From: Dactylonectria macrodidyma
Taxonomy: Eukaryota; Ascomycota; Sordariomycetes; Hypocreales; Nectriaceae
Direction: 5' to 3'
Length of the DNA: 64,000 nucleotides
Assembly: GCA_020744425.1 (NCBI GenBank)
Contig: JAGMUV010000002.1
Location: forward strand, 4,198,501-4,262,500
A model generated the notes under the pieces. The model was not told the DNA's origin and did not search any database. It saw nothing but the letters and a program-made list of their open reading frames with translations. A program made the position numbers and the translations under genes. This document shows positions 49,935 through 60,506 of the stretch, one piece after another. The stretch's first letter is position 1. Every line of letters starts with the position of its first letter.

Positions 49935-51817
49935 CTAATCCAGTGACTCGCCGCTCAAAATGCTCTTGAGGATTCCCGCGCCGACTCCTTCAGCAATTGA
50001 CTCAATCTCTTTCTCTCCGGCGCAGCTTGTGACCCGACGCTCGTCTCCGCTTGCGATAGCGGCCCTCCGGCCTCTCTTGCTAGGGGTCTGGGGTGTCACG
50101 AAGCTACCGCTCTTGCCATCCGATGCGTTGACAAGCCCCAAGGTTTCCAGGCTGCCCACGACCTCCCGAAATTCGGAACTCGATAGAGGATGGAGGACTG
50201 AATCGCGAGTGCACAATTGGCAATAAGCGTCGAACAAGGCCTTGACTGTGGGGGCCATCAGCTTCGACTTGGACGGTGTGGTCAGGCCATTGGCCATCTT
50301 GGCTGCTGCTCGGTTTCGCTTTTCGCAGGCCACCAACGCACATAGTGCTGCCTTTTGCTGCAGATTCAAAGCCTTGAGCCGTTGTGTAGTTCCATTGTTG
50401 AATGCAGCCGAGGTAATCTTGTTGAGGTGTCCGATTGATGCGCGAGGGGCCGTCTCCGCGGTGAGTGACTTGAGAGACGTTGACATGATTTGCATCACAC
50501 TTCGTCCCCCAGTGCCAGAGGCACCATTGATGTTCTCGCCAAGGGGTCGTTTGGAGGGTGTCATCAACAGCAGCTTCTCTCTGGCCTCCTCCTCGTGCTT
50601 GCCTCTCGTCTCGGCTTCGATTAAATCTAGCGCTCGGCGACAAATCTCAAACGCTTTGCGGAGATCTCCGGTCTGACTGGATACTTTCCTGGAACAGAGC
50701 TCGATGGCAGCCGGGTGGATGAATGGGACATAACCCTCTTTTCCTTCAGGCATGAGGGACTTGAGTCTCGTGATGATGATGTTCTTGACCTGGACCGCGG
50801 TGTACGGGAGGAAAGACATGAGATCCGGCTTCAAGTTCTTGGACTTGAGTCGAGGCAAGAATCGATCCGTGAGATCTAGGGCATTGGCAACACCAACAAG
50901 AACGAGCCGAGACGACTTTTGCAGCGACCACTCGAATACCCGGTAGAGGCTCTCCAGCCCCATGGTGAGGATGTGGTCGATTTCATCGAGGGTAATCAGG
51001 TAAACGCTGTTGGATTTGGACTTCGACACGAACATAGCCTGCAGTGCTGCAACCGCGTCGGCCTCCGTTAAATCACTCGCTTGACCCAGGGCCCCGAGGA
51101 GCGTCGCGTACAGATCCTTCGATGATTTGATGCTCATGCAGTTGATGTAAGCAACCTGTACGTTGTCGCGATCTGAGCAAGCCTGGGTCATCTCGGTAAT
51201 CATGGCGCTCTTGCCAGTCCCTGGAGGCCCGCTGACATACAGGCATCCATTGGGGGTCTTCGACGAGCAGCGGTCAAGGAAAGTCGTCAATTGATCTCGT
51301 TCCGACTCTCGACCAACCAACTGGCCGGGCTCAGCACCGCGAGCAAAAAGTTGGCGTGCTGAGTGGTAGACAGTCTGGATAGTGCTGGGAGAGAGTGGCG
51401 TCTGCGGCGTCAATCGCTTGAAGAGCTTGCCTGCCGACATGACGGCATGCCGAGGCGTGGTGGGAGGTACGGCAAGTGCATCTCGGTGTCTGGGTGTGGA
51501 AGGAGTGACGGGGTTGAGTTTGATGGAGGATGCCTGAGAGGGAGAGCGTCGGGTGATGGGAGGCGGTTGCTTGAAGTCGTCTTGCTCGTCGACAGGTGAT
51601 TGAGGGTCTTGATTCTCATCGTTATAGACTGGGGCAGTCTTTACTAGGCGGCGGCCTCTCTTGGAAGGAGTCTGGACAGGGCTCGCATCTGTTTCGTCAT
51701 GATTAGCAACCCGTGTGCATCGTTGTTTCCATCACTTCTCCCCTATTCTTGAGTGGACTGACACTTACCCGTATCATCGATACTTCGAGTCCTCTTTCCT
51801 AGTGAAGATCGAGTCAT
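49935..51817 (-). CDS. cdc6: Replication licensing ATPase Cdc6
   Basis: Exons 51817-51769 and 51688-49935 join to 600 aa. The unstructured N-terminus (MTRSSLGKRTRSIDDTDASP) carries CDK-type sites and a cyclin-docking-like RRL: SPVQTPSKRGRRLV, DPQSPVD, VTPSTPRHR, TPQTPLSP. The AAA+ domain follows with Walker A VSGPPGTGKSAM, Walker B LITLDEIDHIL and a sensor-1 region LVGVANALDLTDRFLPRLKS. A winged-helix domain lies toward the C-terminus (LCALVACEKRNRAAAK..). Cdc6 loads the MCM helicase with ORC and Cdt1 in G1. The second exon also starts with an internal ATG at 51440; the upstream exon was added because it supplies the expected N-terminus and keeps frame. ACGCG boxes lie in its promoter. Confidence 0.93.
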
Positions 51818-52662
51818 ATTTGAGTGTGGCAACTTCTGATTCAAATGTGCAGTCGAGTTGAAAACACTTGTTGGAAGGTCCAGAGGTTGTGGCCGAGGGA
51901 GGGAAGTTGGAGGGGGCATGGTGAAGACCGGAAGGAGAATTAATTAGTACCCAGGCATAGCCGCGCGACAGGGGTCGGTGGGACTCAGCACTCACGACGT
52001 GTTGGTCGCGTCTGGGCGCGTCCTGGTCGCGCAACCCCATTAAAGCTGTGGACCGTGCACCCGACGCATCAGGTTCGCGCCTCACTTTTGCGCCACGCGC
52101 CACGAGCCACGAGCCACTCCAGCGCTCCTCGTTTCAGCTCCACCAATCTCATGAAGCCGACTGACCACCCATGCTTCGATTGGGTGAGACAGCGGCTCGG
52201 GTAGAATGTCGCGAACGGATATGGCTCAGAGGTCGAGGCGGACCATTCGGATATCTCCACAATACATTCCAAATTAGTGAGGCACTTCGCAGCCGTGGCA
52301 TCTTTTGTGCAAGGGTCCCATCGACCTGTCTTGTGGCTCTCCAATTGAATCGCAGACCTCACCGTTAAACTCGATCGCTATTCAACCTGCGATCGGTTCA
52401 AATCTGGGATTCGATGGCATCAGGCCACATTGTTTGTTGAAATGAGGTACTCCCGCACATGGGACCTCGGCTTGGATGCAGTGCTTCGCTATCAGAACTG
52501 AATTTAACTACAAATACATACATTACGTCATGGAGGTCAAACCCACCACTTTCCTCTGTCATTGACGCTCATTCTCGTCCTGCTGCAACCCATTCACTAT
52601 CTTCACTGACGTCCAAGAATCAATTGCACCTAACTGACCCGGCTCAGCAATCTTCAGCCAGG
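51818..52662. promoter_or_regulatory. Divergent promoter of cdc6 and TSPO
   Basis: An 845-bp spacer. It has three ACGCG (MCB-core) words, at 52007-52011 and 52017-52021 (as CGCGT) and 52095-52099, plus an E2F-like TTTTGCGCC at 52087-52095. The cdc6-proximal position suggests they serve cdc6. Confidence 0.45.
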
Positions 52663-53355
52663 ATGACGAGCTTCATTCCTGCCATTACGTTGCCCTCTGC
52701 GGTGTTCCTTAATCCCGCAGTGTCCATTCTGCTGCCCATCGGCCTGGGAACAGCCGTTGGCCTCAGCGCAAGACGTGAGCTCCCCTTACCTACGTTAGAG
52801 CTGCAACCGGGTCAACTAATGCCAACCCGCTTTGTTCATCTAGAGACCCAGAAGACGTATCTTTCCCTAAAGAAGCCTGACCTACACCCTCCACCATGGC
52901 TATTTGGTCCCGTCTGGACTGTCCTCTATGGGTGAGTGCCCCCCCATCATCCAATGCGCGCGCTGTCTCGTGTCGAACTGACCGCTCATCCCTTTAGTGT
53001 AATGGGCTACGCCGCCTATCGCGCGACGTTTAATGGTCTTTCACCATTCTCTTCTCCCCAGACCATTCAGGTCACCAGGCACGCCATGACACTCTACACG
53101 ATTCAACTTGGGCTCAACCTGATTTGGACTCCGCTGTTCTTTGGATTCAACCGTCCTCGTGCGGCCGTGGTTGATATTCTTGGGCTAGTTGGTGTCAACG
53201 GATATCTAACCTATGTTTGGAGTACCATCGATCCCATCGCTAGCTGGTGCCAGGTCCCGTACCTCGGCTGGCTGAGTTTCGCGACGTACCTCTGTGTCAG
53301 CATTGGCCGCTTGAATAATTGGGATTTAACTGGAAAGTCGAATAAGGAGGCTTAG
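52663..53355 (+). CDS. TSPO/MBR-family tryptophan-rich membrane protein
   Basis: Exons 52663-52774, 52844-52931 and 52998-53355 join to 185 aa. Five transmembrane helices are predicted. Family signatures are KTYLSLKKPDLHPPPWLFGP, VWTVLYGVMGYAAYR, LYTIQLGLNLIWTPLFFGF and YLGWLSFATYLCVSIGRLNNW. TSPO proteins bind porphyrins and sterols and sit in mitochondrial outer or secretory membranes; the role in fungi is not settled. Intron 1 (69 nt) is stop-free and a multiple of three, so an unspliced reading adds 23 residues inside the first cytosolic loop; splicing gives the expected SARQTQKTY. Confidence 0.92.
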
Positions 53356-53671
53356 AATAAATTCAAGATAGTCTAAATGAAAGGTGATTCAGAAAAAGGC
53401 TGTCGTGAATGTGTTAAAAGCTTTTGACTCCAAGAAATAGTGGTCAGTTATACGAAACTGTGTTGTCTATCCCGATTTTATGCCACTGTTTTCATAATGT
53501 TCTCCGAGCGTCCTGTCCATGGAGAGCTCACATCCCAATCCCCATATGCTAGAAAATCTAACCAGAAGTATAAACGCCATACAGATGCCACACGTATCAT
53601 GGCTCCCCGAAGGAACCCAATTTTTTATTGCCCGCTGCAAGAAAAACAAAATCCCCATCGCGTTTTATCTA
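53356..53671. other. Convergent 3' flanks of TSPO and ort1
   Basis: 316 bases of 3' flank; nothing distinctive. Confidence 0.55.
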
Positions 53672-54723
53672 CTAGTGAGGCAGTTGTCGCTTCAGCCCGT
53701 CGTAAATCATGAAAATGAATGCTGAGCTGGGTGCTGATCTGAGACAGGTGATTCCGCAGCCGCGGTACATGCCTCGGATACCATGCTGTCGCCAGAGAGC
53801 CGCACCCTCGTTCCAGAACGTTCGCTTTTCTCCCACAGTCCCCAATGGGACAGTCTGCATCCGTGATTTGATTGTATCCGCGGGGAAAAAGAGAAAGTTA
53901 TAAGAGACGCCTGCGGATGCACCTGCAATCGCTTGTTGCCAGAACGGGAGAGGGGTGGCCATAATTTGTTGTCGCTGGGACTCTGAGGTGGCAGCACGCG
54001 ACCTGTATTGGTAGAACAGGCTTGTCACTGTCTCCTTAGCCCCAAACCACGCCGAGCCACCGCCGGCTTCTCGGATCAACGTCCCGAGTTGGCCATGCCA
54101 GAAGCCTCTCAATCCTTCGTGACGGAAGATTTCCCTGATGACGGGCAGAGGGCGGAGCGGGGTGTGTGCAGATCCATCTCCCATGGGAACTTGGATTTTG
54201 CATTTGACCAGCTCAATCGGAGTGAGAACAACGGACGTAAATGCTCCAGCAAAGGCGCCGGTGAGGAAAAGGTCGGAAAGAGACAGACCCTTTTCGCGAG
54301 AGGCCAGGCTGGTCATGAACATAACTTCACGCCCCAAACTCTCAAACACAAACAAACTGCTTGTCTCAGCAGCTGCTCCCACCACAGGAGCGCTAATGCC
54401 TCGGTATAGCCCCATGAATCCATCACTCTTTATAGCTTGTCGGAAGCAGTCGAGAGGACCGCTATATCGAAGCGGTAGGTGATCTGGTTGACTCTGCAGT
54501 CGCACCTTGACGGTGTCGAACGGGTACTCGATGTATTTCCCCACGGCGCCAGCAACCTGCACTTGTTAGTATGTAGGGCGATGTTGCAAAAAGTGAAGCA
54601 TACCGAGCCACAAACAACATCTTCGATGGCCTCCATAACAGCCGTCTTGCCTTTGAACGCAATCTCGGCAGTCGGGATCGCAGTCATAGTGGCGGTGTCG
54701 ACCGCGACGGGGGCAGAATCCAT
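53672..54723 (-). CDS. ort1: Mitochondrial ornithine/basic amino-acid carrier (Ort1/Arg-13/AmcA)
   Basis: Exons 54723-54604 and 54556-53672 join to 334 aa. Three mitochondrial carrier repeats carry the signature PxD/Exx[22 protein letters not shown] and [10 protein letters not shown], each followed by a GxxxxYRG/WHG-type segment. The pattern [20 protein letters not shown] (20 residues) and the SAWFGAKE and [14 protein letters not shown] segments fit the Ort1/Arg-13 subfamily, which exchanges ornithine and citrulline or other basic amino acids across the inner membrane for arginine synthesis. The N-terminus is extended by about 25 residues relative to yeast Ort1. It is head to head with thymidylate synthase at 1.76 kb. 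Confidence 0.9.
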
Positions 54724-56487
54724 TGGAGGGAAGGCGGATTAGGTGAGATATAGAGTAGGAGGAGATGTATAGCGGGTGGTTATGTCGATGGCAATAATTG
54801 ACGAAAGGTAGTGTCCCAATGCACTGTGTGTTGGAGTCCGGGGTGAGGCGCTGTGTTAATGGAGCCGTGACTGATCGAGGTGCACAGTTGCGAAGGTGGT
54901 CTTGAAACAATCGGCGCAGTTCCGAAGGTTAACACGCATGAAATGGTTGACGCGGGGGGACAGGGAGCATTTCGTGGCGTGCGCACCGATACCGGGAAAG
55001 TAGGGCTTTTGGAGAAGTATGAGGGCAGCGCGGCCGGACGGCTTTCTCCTCAACGCATTCTGGAGAGAGAAACGGTGAGACAAAGAGAAACGCAAGCAAG
55101 CTGAGAAACGCGGAGTGGGCCTTCGGGGGAGGGAAAGAGAGGGGTTTTAAGATGATGAGGGCAAACTTGCTACAGTAACAAGGCAAATGCTTAGGATCTG
55201 TCCCTCCCACGCTGGCCGAGTCACGACGGCGGGTTGCGACATAAAACTGTCACCATGGACATGCAGGATGAGTGGATGAAAATGCGCTGGTGCAGCTTTC
55301 GGCCGCCTTCAAGGCAAGCAAAAATTTCTTATCGCCTTATCGGGAAAGCATGTGACATCAGAGTATCCGCTTTTCGGACGACCCGGGGCCAATTAGCGGC
55401 CAAGCACAGTTATCAGATCGCCTTTGCGCCGGAGACGACCCTTAGCAAGGGCAATACAGGGGTCATCCAGTCACATTTTTGGGGGCAGGGAGGGGCACGG
55501 GAGGGGCTGGAAGCAAAATTTGGAGGGGCGCAGGGGACGCTCAGGGGGGCCTGGAGGAGCCTGGAGGGGTCTGGAGGGGTCTGGAGGGGTTCCAAGCGAG
55601 GCCCCCCATGGAATGCCCCATCACAGCTCCATTCGGGAGCCTTCGCATGTCCATCGCGAGGGCCCTGGAAGGCTACGGCATGCCAATTAGCGTCCTGCAA
55701 CTTGATCGACTGATTGATTAGATGACAACTCCGGTGCTGAACTGTTGCGCTACTGTGCCATGCCAATATTAGTGCTTTCCAAGACGGCGACCTGCAGCGC
55801 CTAGCGATGTGCCGGTTCTGTGCTTCTTGCCAGTTTTGGCGTGCTCAGCCAAGCGTCTAGTCTTTTCGGCATCTTGCATCTTTTGCTAACAAATTTGCTC
55901 AGTAGTTTCGGTAGTTCGCTGACATGGCCAATGAGAACTGGTTTTGCCCCCATCTGTCTCACTTCCTCAGTTCATACCCAGTAACATGGTTTGAGTCCAT
56001 CACGGTCCGTCTGCCCACGTTGGAGAATGTGTTGATAATCGTTTGGGGGATCGCATGGGGGCCAACTCATGTGTGTCCCCAGCGGAAGCGCACGAAGTAG
56101 CCATCGAAAATTTGATGCGTTGTTGGTTTGCGCGAATTCTTCCCTTGCAAGCGGGAGGGTCCCGGCTCTTTGGACATGGGAACATCTTATGGGGACCTAA
56201 TATGTAGGTCGGACTAGAAGTACCAGTGACGGCAGTCAAGCTAGCAATCCAGGGAGGAGCTGGGTTCAGAATTGGGGAAGCCTGGACATGATTGCCATGA
56301 GTCTGCGGCAGCGGGAAAACTATTGCCCATCCCCCCATCAAGGGGGTGTGTCGACGTGTGGGGACAAAGCGCGTTTGGTCGCGGCTAGAACACGTCAAAT
56401 GGTGCATGCCAATTAAAATCACATTCAGTTGTCGCGTCTCGAAGTCAAGCAGTTAATCCGCATCAACCATCAACCATCAACTCCGAC
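54724..56487. other. Divergent upstream region of ort1 and thymidylate synthase
   Basis: About 1.76 kb without a gene. A G-rich stretch at 55458-55590 contains nine AGGGG words and a 10-bp tandem repeat. The TS-proximal part is ordinary. Confidence 0.5.
55458..55590 (+). repeat. AGGGG-rich tract with 10-bp tandem repeat
   Basis: AGGGG occurs at 55458, 55491, 55502, 55524, 55532, 55543, 55565, 55575 and 55585. Within it CTGGAGGGGT is repeated three times at 55561-55590, preceded by the variant CTGGAGGAGC. AGGGG/CCCCT is the stress-response element of Msn2/Msn4-type factors, and the G runs could also form a G-quadruplex. Confidence 0.75.
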
Positions 56488-57605
56488 ATGACAGCCTCAC
56501 AAACCAATTCAGCTGCTGAGCCCTCGAATGGCTCAACCCCTGCTGCCAATCATGAAGAACACCAGTACTTGGAGCTAGTGCGCGAGATCCTCGACACTGG
56601 TGAGCGTCGACCAGATCGGTGAGTAGCCGTCCTTCCCATGTTCAAGCTCAAACCCCTGTGAATGCAATGTCGATTCGACGAAGATGCATCCCGGAATAAC
56701 ATCCTCAGTAACGCAAACCGGAGGGAACATGCTAACTCTTTCCAAGCACGGGTACTGGAACTTATTCCATCTTTGCTCCCCGTCCTCTAAAGTTCGCTCT
56801 CAACAAGGGTGGCAACCCTGTCCTGCCCCTCCTCACCACCAAGCGTGTCTTTACACGAGCCGTCATCGCCGAGCTCCTCTGGTTCATTGAGGGCAACACT
56901 TCATCCAAGTCTCTTAGCGAAGCTGGCATTAAAATCTGGGATGGAAACGGCTCCCGCGAATTCCTCGATAACCTAGGCTTGAACCACCGCGAGGAAGGTG
57001 ACCTTGGGCCTGTCTATGGTTTCCAATGGCGACACTTCGGTGCCGAGTATGTCGACTTCAAGATGGACTACACTGGACAAGGCGTCGATCAGATTGCCGA
57101 ACTCATCCACAAATTGCGAACGAACCCCCATGACCGCCGCCTCATTCTCACAGCCTGGAACCCCGCTGATCTTCGCAAAATGGTCTTGCCACCCTGCCAC
57201 ATGTTTGCCCAGTTCTACGTTTCATACCCTCGCCAGAAGCGAGATTCGGAGAATGGCGATGAGCCCAAGACTCAGGGCCAACTACACTGCCAGCTCTACC
57301 AGCGATCCTGCGATATGGGTCTCGGTGTACCTTTCAACATTGCCAGTTATGCGCTGTTGACTCACATGCTCGCACACGTATGCGACCTGGTGCCGGGGAG
57401 CCTCACGCACGTCATGGGTGACGCCCACGTCTACCTCGACCATGTCGATGCGCTCAACATACAGCTAGAGCGTGAGCCGCGCGAGTTCCCGGAGCTGGAG
57501 ATTGCGCGCGAGAAAGGAGGGAACATCGACGGCTGGAAGGTAGAAGATTTCGTTATCAAGGGATATAACCCTCACAAGACAATCGCAATGAAGATGTCTG
57601 TGTGA
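56488..57605 (+). CDS. Thymidylate synthase
   Basis: Exons 56488-56618 and 56747-57605 join to 329 aa. The catalytic cysteine is Cys194 in [13 protein letters not shown]. Other family blocks are [12 protein letters not shown] (across the splice joint), [54 protein letters not shown] and [13 protein letters not shown]. The enzyme makes dTMP from dUMP with methylenetetrahydrofolate. The N-terminal 25 residues are an Ala/Ser/Asn-rich extension. The intron donor GTGAGT is canonical. The gene ends 523 bp from the convergent shr3. Confidence 0.96.
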
Positions 57606-58128
57606 GCAATGTGAATAAATTCGCTGTGAGCTGATTATGGGCTGGCCAGTTGTTTTGGGATATTAGATGGCGTTCATAGACTGGGAAATAAAGAGTAATC
57701 TAGTCAAGAGTAAACTCTACCGCACATGTCATGATAGGATTTGGATCGGAACGAATTGCTCTGTAATCGTTGGAAAGAATTACAACGGATTACTTCCCGA
57801 TAGGGTCGTCGGCGTTCCCGTGCTCCTTATCTTTGCGGATGCGGAACCGGGAGAACGGTCGCTGGAAATGCGGGGACCCACCCTACCCCCCCTTTTCTTC
57901 CATCTCTAGAATATTGAGCTGTTTCAATGGCAGCATTATAATTCAAGTTTGAAATTAGAGACGTGTTAGTGGATAGGGTGCCATGCTGCTTCGTGAGATT
58001 GTATTCAAAATTATGGTGACCGTGTCTGTACAATACATAACGCGACTAATGCGACGAGACGGGGTTCGGCTCACCACGCCCTCGTGGTTAACCATCCTAA
58101 ATTGTGAGGACTGACAAGCCGCAATCCT
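57606..58128. other. Convergent 3' flanks of thymidylate synthase and shr3
   Basis: 523 bases with no gene-like frame. Confidence 0.55.
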
Positions 58129-58872
58129 TTACTGCTTCTTCTTGGTCGATGCCTTGCTGGGGGAGGGCTCCTTCTTCTCAGTAACATCTTTGCCGGCTTC
58201 CTGCTTGTCGGCGGCAATAATGTCATCAGCCTCCTTCTTCTCAGCATACCACTGGCCAGCCTGGAGGACCAGAATACCGACAAGGACAAGTGCGAGAATG
58301 GTGTTGCTGGCAGAGAGGACCTTCAGGGTGTCTTCGCGACCGAGGATCACTTCACCGTGCTCGGCTTCGTGGGTGTTGCCTCCAAATTCGTCGTTGGACC
58401 AGATGTCAGCACTGACTGTGCGCAAACCCTTGATGATGTTGGCAACGTAGACGCCGAAGCCGATAATGTAGAGGATGAGCGAGGCGCCGTCAAAGAGGAA
58501 GTTGGCCTCGCTGGGGCGGAAAAGCTTGATGAAAAAGCCAATGAAGCCAATGGAAATGATGATGTGGAGCATGCGGTTGATTAGGGGCGGCGATTGATGG
58601 ACGAACTTGAGATGCATCTCAAGGTGGTTCAGGAAGTCATCAGTGATGGGCTCTTTGGTCCAAAGGAGAGGGAAATCGTATGGGAACGAGGCAAAGAGGA
58701 CGCCGAGGAAGAAGCAAACAGCTGTAGGTAGGGTTTGCATTAGCAAGAAATCTTGGAGGGAGGAAGTCGACGTAGAAGACTTACGCGCAATGATCATGAA
58801 AGTCGCGAACGAGCCAGTTCCATGGTAGTTTGAAGATTTGGTGGTCTTCGAATAATCGATATAACCACTCAT
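58129..58872 (-). CDS. shr3: ER packaging chaperone for amino-acid permeases, Shr3
   Basis: Exons 58872-58785 and 58721-58129 join to 226 aa. Four transmembrane segments are visible; conserved features include CFFLGVLFASFPYDFPLLW, PPLINRMLHIIISIGFIGFF, KLFRPSEANFLFDGASLILY and IKGLRTVSADIW. The C-terminal tail is charged and ends KKKQ, a KKxx ER-retrieval signal. Shr3 (Psh3 in fission yeast) prevents permease aggregation in the ER and aids COPII packaging. The 63-nt intron at 58784-58722 has no stop and is a multiple of three; splicing gives FMIIAPVCFFLG, a smooth first helix, whereas read-through would insert a polar Ser/Thr stretch. Confidence 0.93.
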   Translation of the reverse strand: MSGYIDYSKTTKSSNYHGTGSFATFMIIARKSSTSTSSLQDFLLMQTLPTAVCFFLGVLFASFPYDFPLLWTKEPITDDFLNHLEMHLKFVHQSPPLINRMLHIIISIGFIGFFIKLFRPSEANFLFDGASLILYIIGFGVYVANIIKGLRTVSADIWSNDEFGGNTHEAEHGEVILGREDTLKVLSASNTILALVLVGILVLQAGQWYAEKKEADDIIAADKQEAGKDVTEKKEPSPSKASTKKKQ

Positions 58873-60506
58873 CTTGGCGGGTGAGAGGTAACGAGGCGAC
58901 TTTGCGGAGTTGCGATATGCGCCTTAGGCTGAAGAGATGCAGGAAATCCGACGAGGGATGGTGTCGCAGAACGAGTCGCCGGGAGAGAGCGGGGTGAGAT
59001 TAGAGCGTGATGAAGAGGCTTGCGATGATGGAGAAGGATGGGAGGGGGAGGGGGGGGGGAGGAAGAGGAAGAGTACATGAAGAAGGGGAGTGAGAAGAAA
59101 GATGGAGTAGCGCCTTGCTGCAAGGATGAGGAGAAGATGGTTGATTGGTGCTCCAGCAGGTAAGGGTAAGGCAAGTCCGATGGCAGCCGGTGCAGGACCT
59201 TCCAGTTCCAAGCAGACTGGGGAACGGAAGGAACTGCAAATGTGGGGGTTCTGAGTGGTTGCTAAGCTTGATCCGGATCCACCGGGCAAACCGTAAAATT
59301 GGGGCAACGCGACAATCAACGAAGGAGGGCTTCTAGAAGATGGTATGATGCGGAGAAGAACGCGAAACAGCCTCAGAAGACGCCTCGGCGCCTAGAGGTA
59401 CCTTGCAACTAGCGGAGTTAGGAGCACAGGAGGTGCTGCACAAGAAGAAAATACGTAATCCGGGTAAGAATCGATCGAGTTCTGGGCCGTAATTTTTTAG
59501 CACCTTCCATGAATCGTTTAACGCTGGAGAAATTGGCCAGTGCTTCGTTTCTTATCTGAATTATTGAGTAAGAAATACCCACATGCACGTCCGTACCGCG
59601 CCATCGTGGTGGTGCGTGTACTTCTAGGACTCTGTACCCCATGGACATGGATAACTGCTAACATACTACGTAGAAATCACTGCGCCCAGCGCTCTATCCT
59701 CCCTCGTTTGTCATTTGATAGTCCTACTCGGATTGGCTTCCCCTCGCATTCTGTTGTGTGGGATGATATCGGTTGTTGTCTCACAGACCACGACGAAAGC
59801 GACAATGCATTTTCGACTTTGAGTAATTACTAGCTCACACCAAGAAGCATCGACTCACTTCTTCCTGTCTTTGTGATTATTATTAACATATAAATTATAA
59901 ACATTATAGACTCTGGAGTGAATTCTTTATCTCCCCTAGCTTCATTTTATTACATTCTCTATGTACACTTATTTTAAAAGGAGCGAATGGGTTACCTAGG
60001 TTTGGTGGAAGGGGAATATTAGTGCTCGATTTTCTTCCCCTGAAGGCCAGGCATTGTCACAGCCAGCTTGCCATGGCCCGTTGCATGGCTAGACACTACA
60101 CCCTTGTCTCACATGCTCCCGTCTCTCTGGTTCGTTGTTTGACCACTGCCTCCCCTCTCTTTGGAAACCATGGATTTGGGTCACCTGTATTTCCCATCAG
60201 TCATATGTGGAGGAAATGCGCTTCAAGCCTGTCACACGTCATACTAGCTACCTAAGCAAGCGAAGCGGACGTATTGATGGGCCGTCATTCTTCACAAGGT
60301 TGTTATCAGCCATTGAAACTGAACGCTGCTGTGTTCTCCCTCTTTGTCGAGTATGGAACCTGGAATTATGGGGCTGTCGTGCGTTTCTTGTCGTAGGAGT
60401 GCGGCTCTTTTATGGTAACTGATTTAAGAGCTAATTTGTGACAAGAATCTCAATGGTGAGCTTGTTCAGCATTCTCCTGTACCCTTGCCCCCACTTCCCC
60501 AAAGAA
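58873..60506. other. Upstream region of shr3 and 3' flank of rev1
   Basis: About 1.6 kb. The shr3-proximal part is C/T-rich on the coding strand, including a run of ten Gs (+ strand) at 59050-59059. An AT-rich patch lies at 59870-59960. No gene was supported. Confidence 0.5.
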
